Below are positions 63,048-64,000 of a stretch of DNA of 64,000 bases, piece after piece. The translations under genes and the position numbers were made by a program. A model generated the notes under the pieces. It worked only from the letters and a program-made list of their open reading frames with translations. It ran no database searches and was not told where the DNA came from. Within the stretch, counting starts at the first letter, position 1; every line of letters begins with the position of its first letter. The DNA is from Flavobacterium panacagri (GTDB lineage: Bacteria > Bacteroidota > Bacteroidia > Flavobacteriales > Flavobacteriaceae). The DNA lies in NCBI RefSeq assembly GCF_030378165.1, contig NZ_CP119766.1, positions 4,836,001 through 4,900,000 on the forward strand. Reading direction: 5' to 3'.

Positions 63048-63674
63048 TTCTTTAATTTTAAGGTTTAGTTAGTTAGGTTTCTTTCGTAATCGAAAGTTTG
63101 TTTTAATCGTAGGTTATTCAAGTTTTCTCTTCCTCTCTTGAGGCAGAAAAGAAGTCGAAATTAATTATGTGGTTACTTTCATATTGAATTGAGTTTGATT
63201 AATTGTTTGCTATTTTTTTTCTCTTTTTACTTCTTAATTATGTTAGTTATTTTTTAAATTAACCCGCAGCTTATTGCTAAACTGCGGGTTCAAAAAGTAA
63301 TGTAACCAACCATTACTTTTAGAAATTTAAAGAGTGCTCAGCTCTTTAAAACAGATAAAAAAATTATCCTGAAACTAACATTTATAACTAACAGCAATTC
63401 CGTACTAATTGATTGCTACAAGTGCAAAGAAATGTTTATTACACACTTCTAAGGAGGGGTAAAATGGAAAAAAAAGGAGGTCAAAATTGCAATTAACTAT
63501 AATTTTTGAATAAATTTTACGAAGTATTAAAAATTACATATATATTTTTGAATTATATGCAATTATTAAATAAATAGCAGTTTTTCAGCTAAAACGATTA
63601 CGCTGAGTAGAAGATATTAATCATTCTGGCTAAAATTGCTCCAATTATGCAAGCAAAAATTAATATCCGTTTAA
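63048..63674. other. Regulatory region of the second locus
   Basis: This 627-bp AT-rich gap lies between the end of the upstream regulator gene and the SusE-like gene and should carry the operon promoter. It holds three consecutive hairpins at 63261-63350 and a purine-rich stretch at 63452-63482 with two GGAGG motifs. I see no clear TAnnTTTG box on the - strand and no gene. Confidence 0.55.
63261..63350. promoter_or_regulatory. Three consecutive hairpins
   Basis: AACCCGCAG/CTGCGGGTT (63261-63269 and 63282-63290), AAAAGTAATG/CATTACTTTT (63293-63302 and 63311-63320) and TTTAAAGAG/CTCTTTAAA (63326-63334 and 63342-63350) follow one another within 90 bp, all with perfect stems. They may include the terminator of the regulator gene and leader structures of the operon. 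Confidence 0.65.
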
Positions 63675-64000
63675 CTATTTAATAATGTTTAAGTCAGAAT
63701 TGAAAGAGTTTTTGTATTTTTTAATATATTCTGAAGGCGTCATTCCAAAAAGTTTTACGAACTGCTGTCTGAAATATTTAGGATCTTCAAAACCAACTTC
63801 GGCACTTGCTTGTGCGATATTCATTTCTTCGGTCAGCATCAGCATTGCGGCTCTTCGAATTCGTAAGGAACGAATGAAAGCGTTTAAAGTCTGTCCCGAA
63901 ATAATTTTGATTTTGGTATAAAGCGTTCTGTGGCTCATTCCCATTTCAAGTGCAAAAGTCCGAATCGTAAAATCCTTTTTATGAATGTTTGCTTCTACAA
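63675..64000 (-). CDS. C-terminal AraC-type domain of a regulator, probably an HTCS (partial, runs off the window)
   Basis: The frame is open from the window edge at 64000 to the stop at 63675, giving about 107 codons; the apparent ATG at 63944 is internal. The sequence is an AraC helix-turn-helix pair: DFTIRTFALEMGMSHRTLYTKI, then FIRSLRIRRAAML, EVGFEDPKYFRQQFVKLFGMTPSEYIK. This is how HTCS regulators end, and the position next to a susCD operon fits one controlling it. A plain AraC-family activator cannot be excluded without the upstream part. Confidence 0.85.
   Translation of the reverse strand, partial: VEANIHKKDFTIRTFALEMGMSHRTLYTKIKIISGQTLNAFIRSLRIRRAAMLMLTEEMNIAQASAEVGFEDPKYFRQQFVKLFGMTPSEYIKKYKNSFNSDLNIIK

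Overview
The window looks like chromosome of a Flavobacterium-type Bacteroidota. It is AT-rich, has SusC/SusD pairs, hybrid two-component regulators, a gliding-motility/type IX type C-terminal domain (CHU_C), TAnnTTTG-like promoter elements, and many small palindromic repeats between genes. I see no insertion sequence, integrase, CRISPR array, tRNA or rRNA. It reads as a glycan-degrading chromosomal segment from a soil- or plant-associated strain. The genus is inferred from gene style, not from a marker gene.

Positions 90-20119 (+ strand) form a uronate-oriented polysaccharide utilisation locus. Cytoplasmic enzymes come first: a YhcH-like protein, KDPG aldolase, an SDR probably reducing fructuronate, and mannonate dehydratase UxuA. 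An exported beta-helix protein (possible lyase) follows, then a hybrid two-component system, SusC, SusD, a GH88 unsaturated glucuronyl hydrolase, and two GH2 enzymes that both carry the NxK motif of beta-glucuronidases. Together they would bind a glucuronate-bearing glycan, release GlcA and unsaturated uronate, and feed the Ashwell/Entner-Doudoroff route. UxaC, KduI and KDG kinase are not in the window.

Positions 20224-32947 hold accessory and housekeeping genes: a DUF2911 protein; an HxlR regulator divergent from an esterase/MFS-exporter pair; a Tat-exported PaoABC-type molybdenum aldehyde oxidoreductase; its likely cofactor-maturation genes (NifS-like desulfurase, XdhC, MocA); a LuxR-type regulator; a DUF1349 lipoprotein; and a YegP protein.

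Positions 32992-44517 (- strand) hold a CHU_C protein followed by four exported, Thr/Ser/Asn/Gly-rich fibre-like proteins. The four combine two N-terminal modules with two C-terminal modules in all four possible pairings. One (1746 aa) contains about 5.5 nearly identical 258-bp tandem repeats plus a second duplicated block. This is the least explained and most interesting part of the window.

Positions 44902-64000 (- strand) form a second locus, read from 63047 down: SusE-like, SusC, SusD, two GH30, GH2, GH27, GH51 and GH43, with the end of a regulator upstream (63675 to the window edge). The enzyme set suggests an arabinose- and galactose-rich glycan such as type II arabinogalactan.

Intergenic DNA throughout carries several families of short inverted repeats, including a MITE-like pair inside the first locus.
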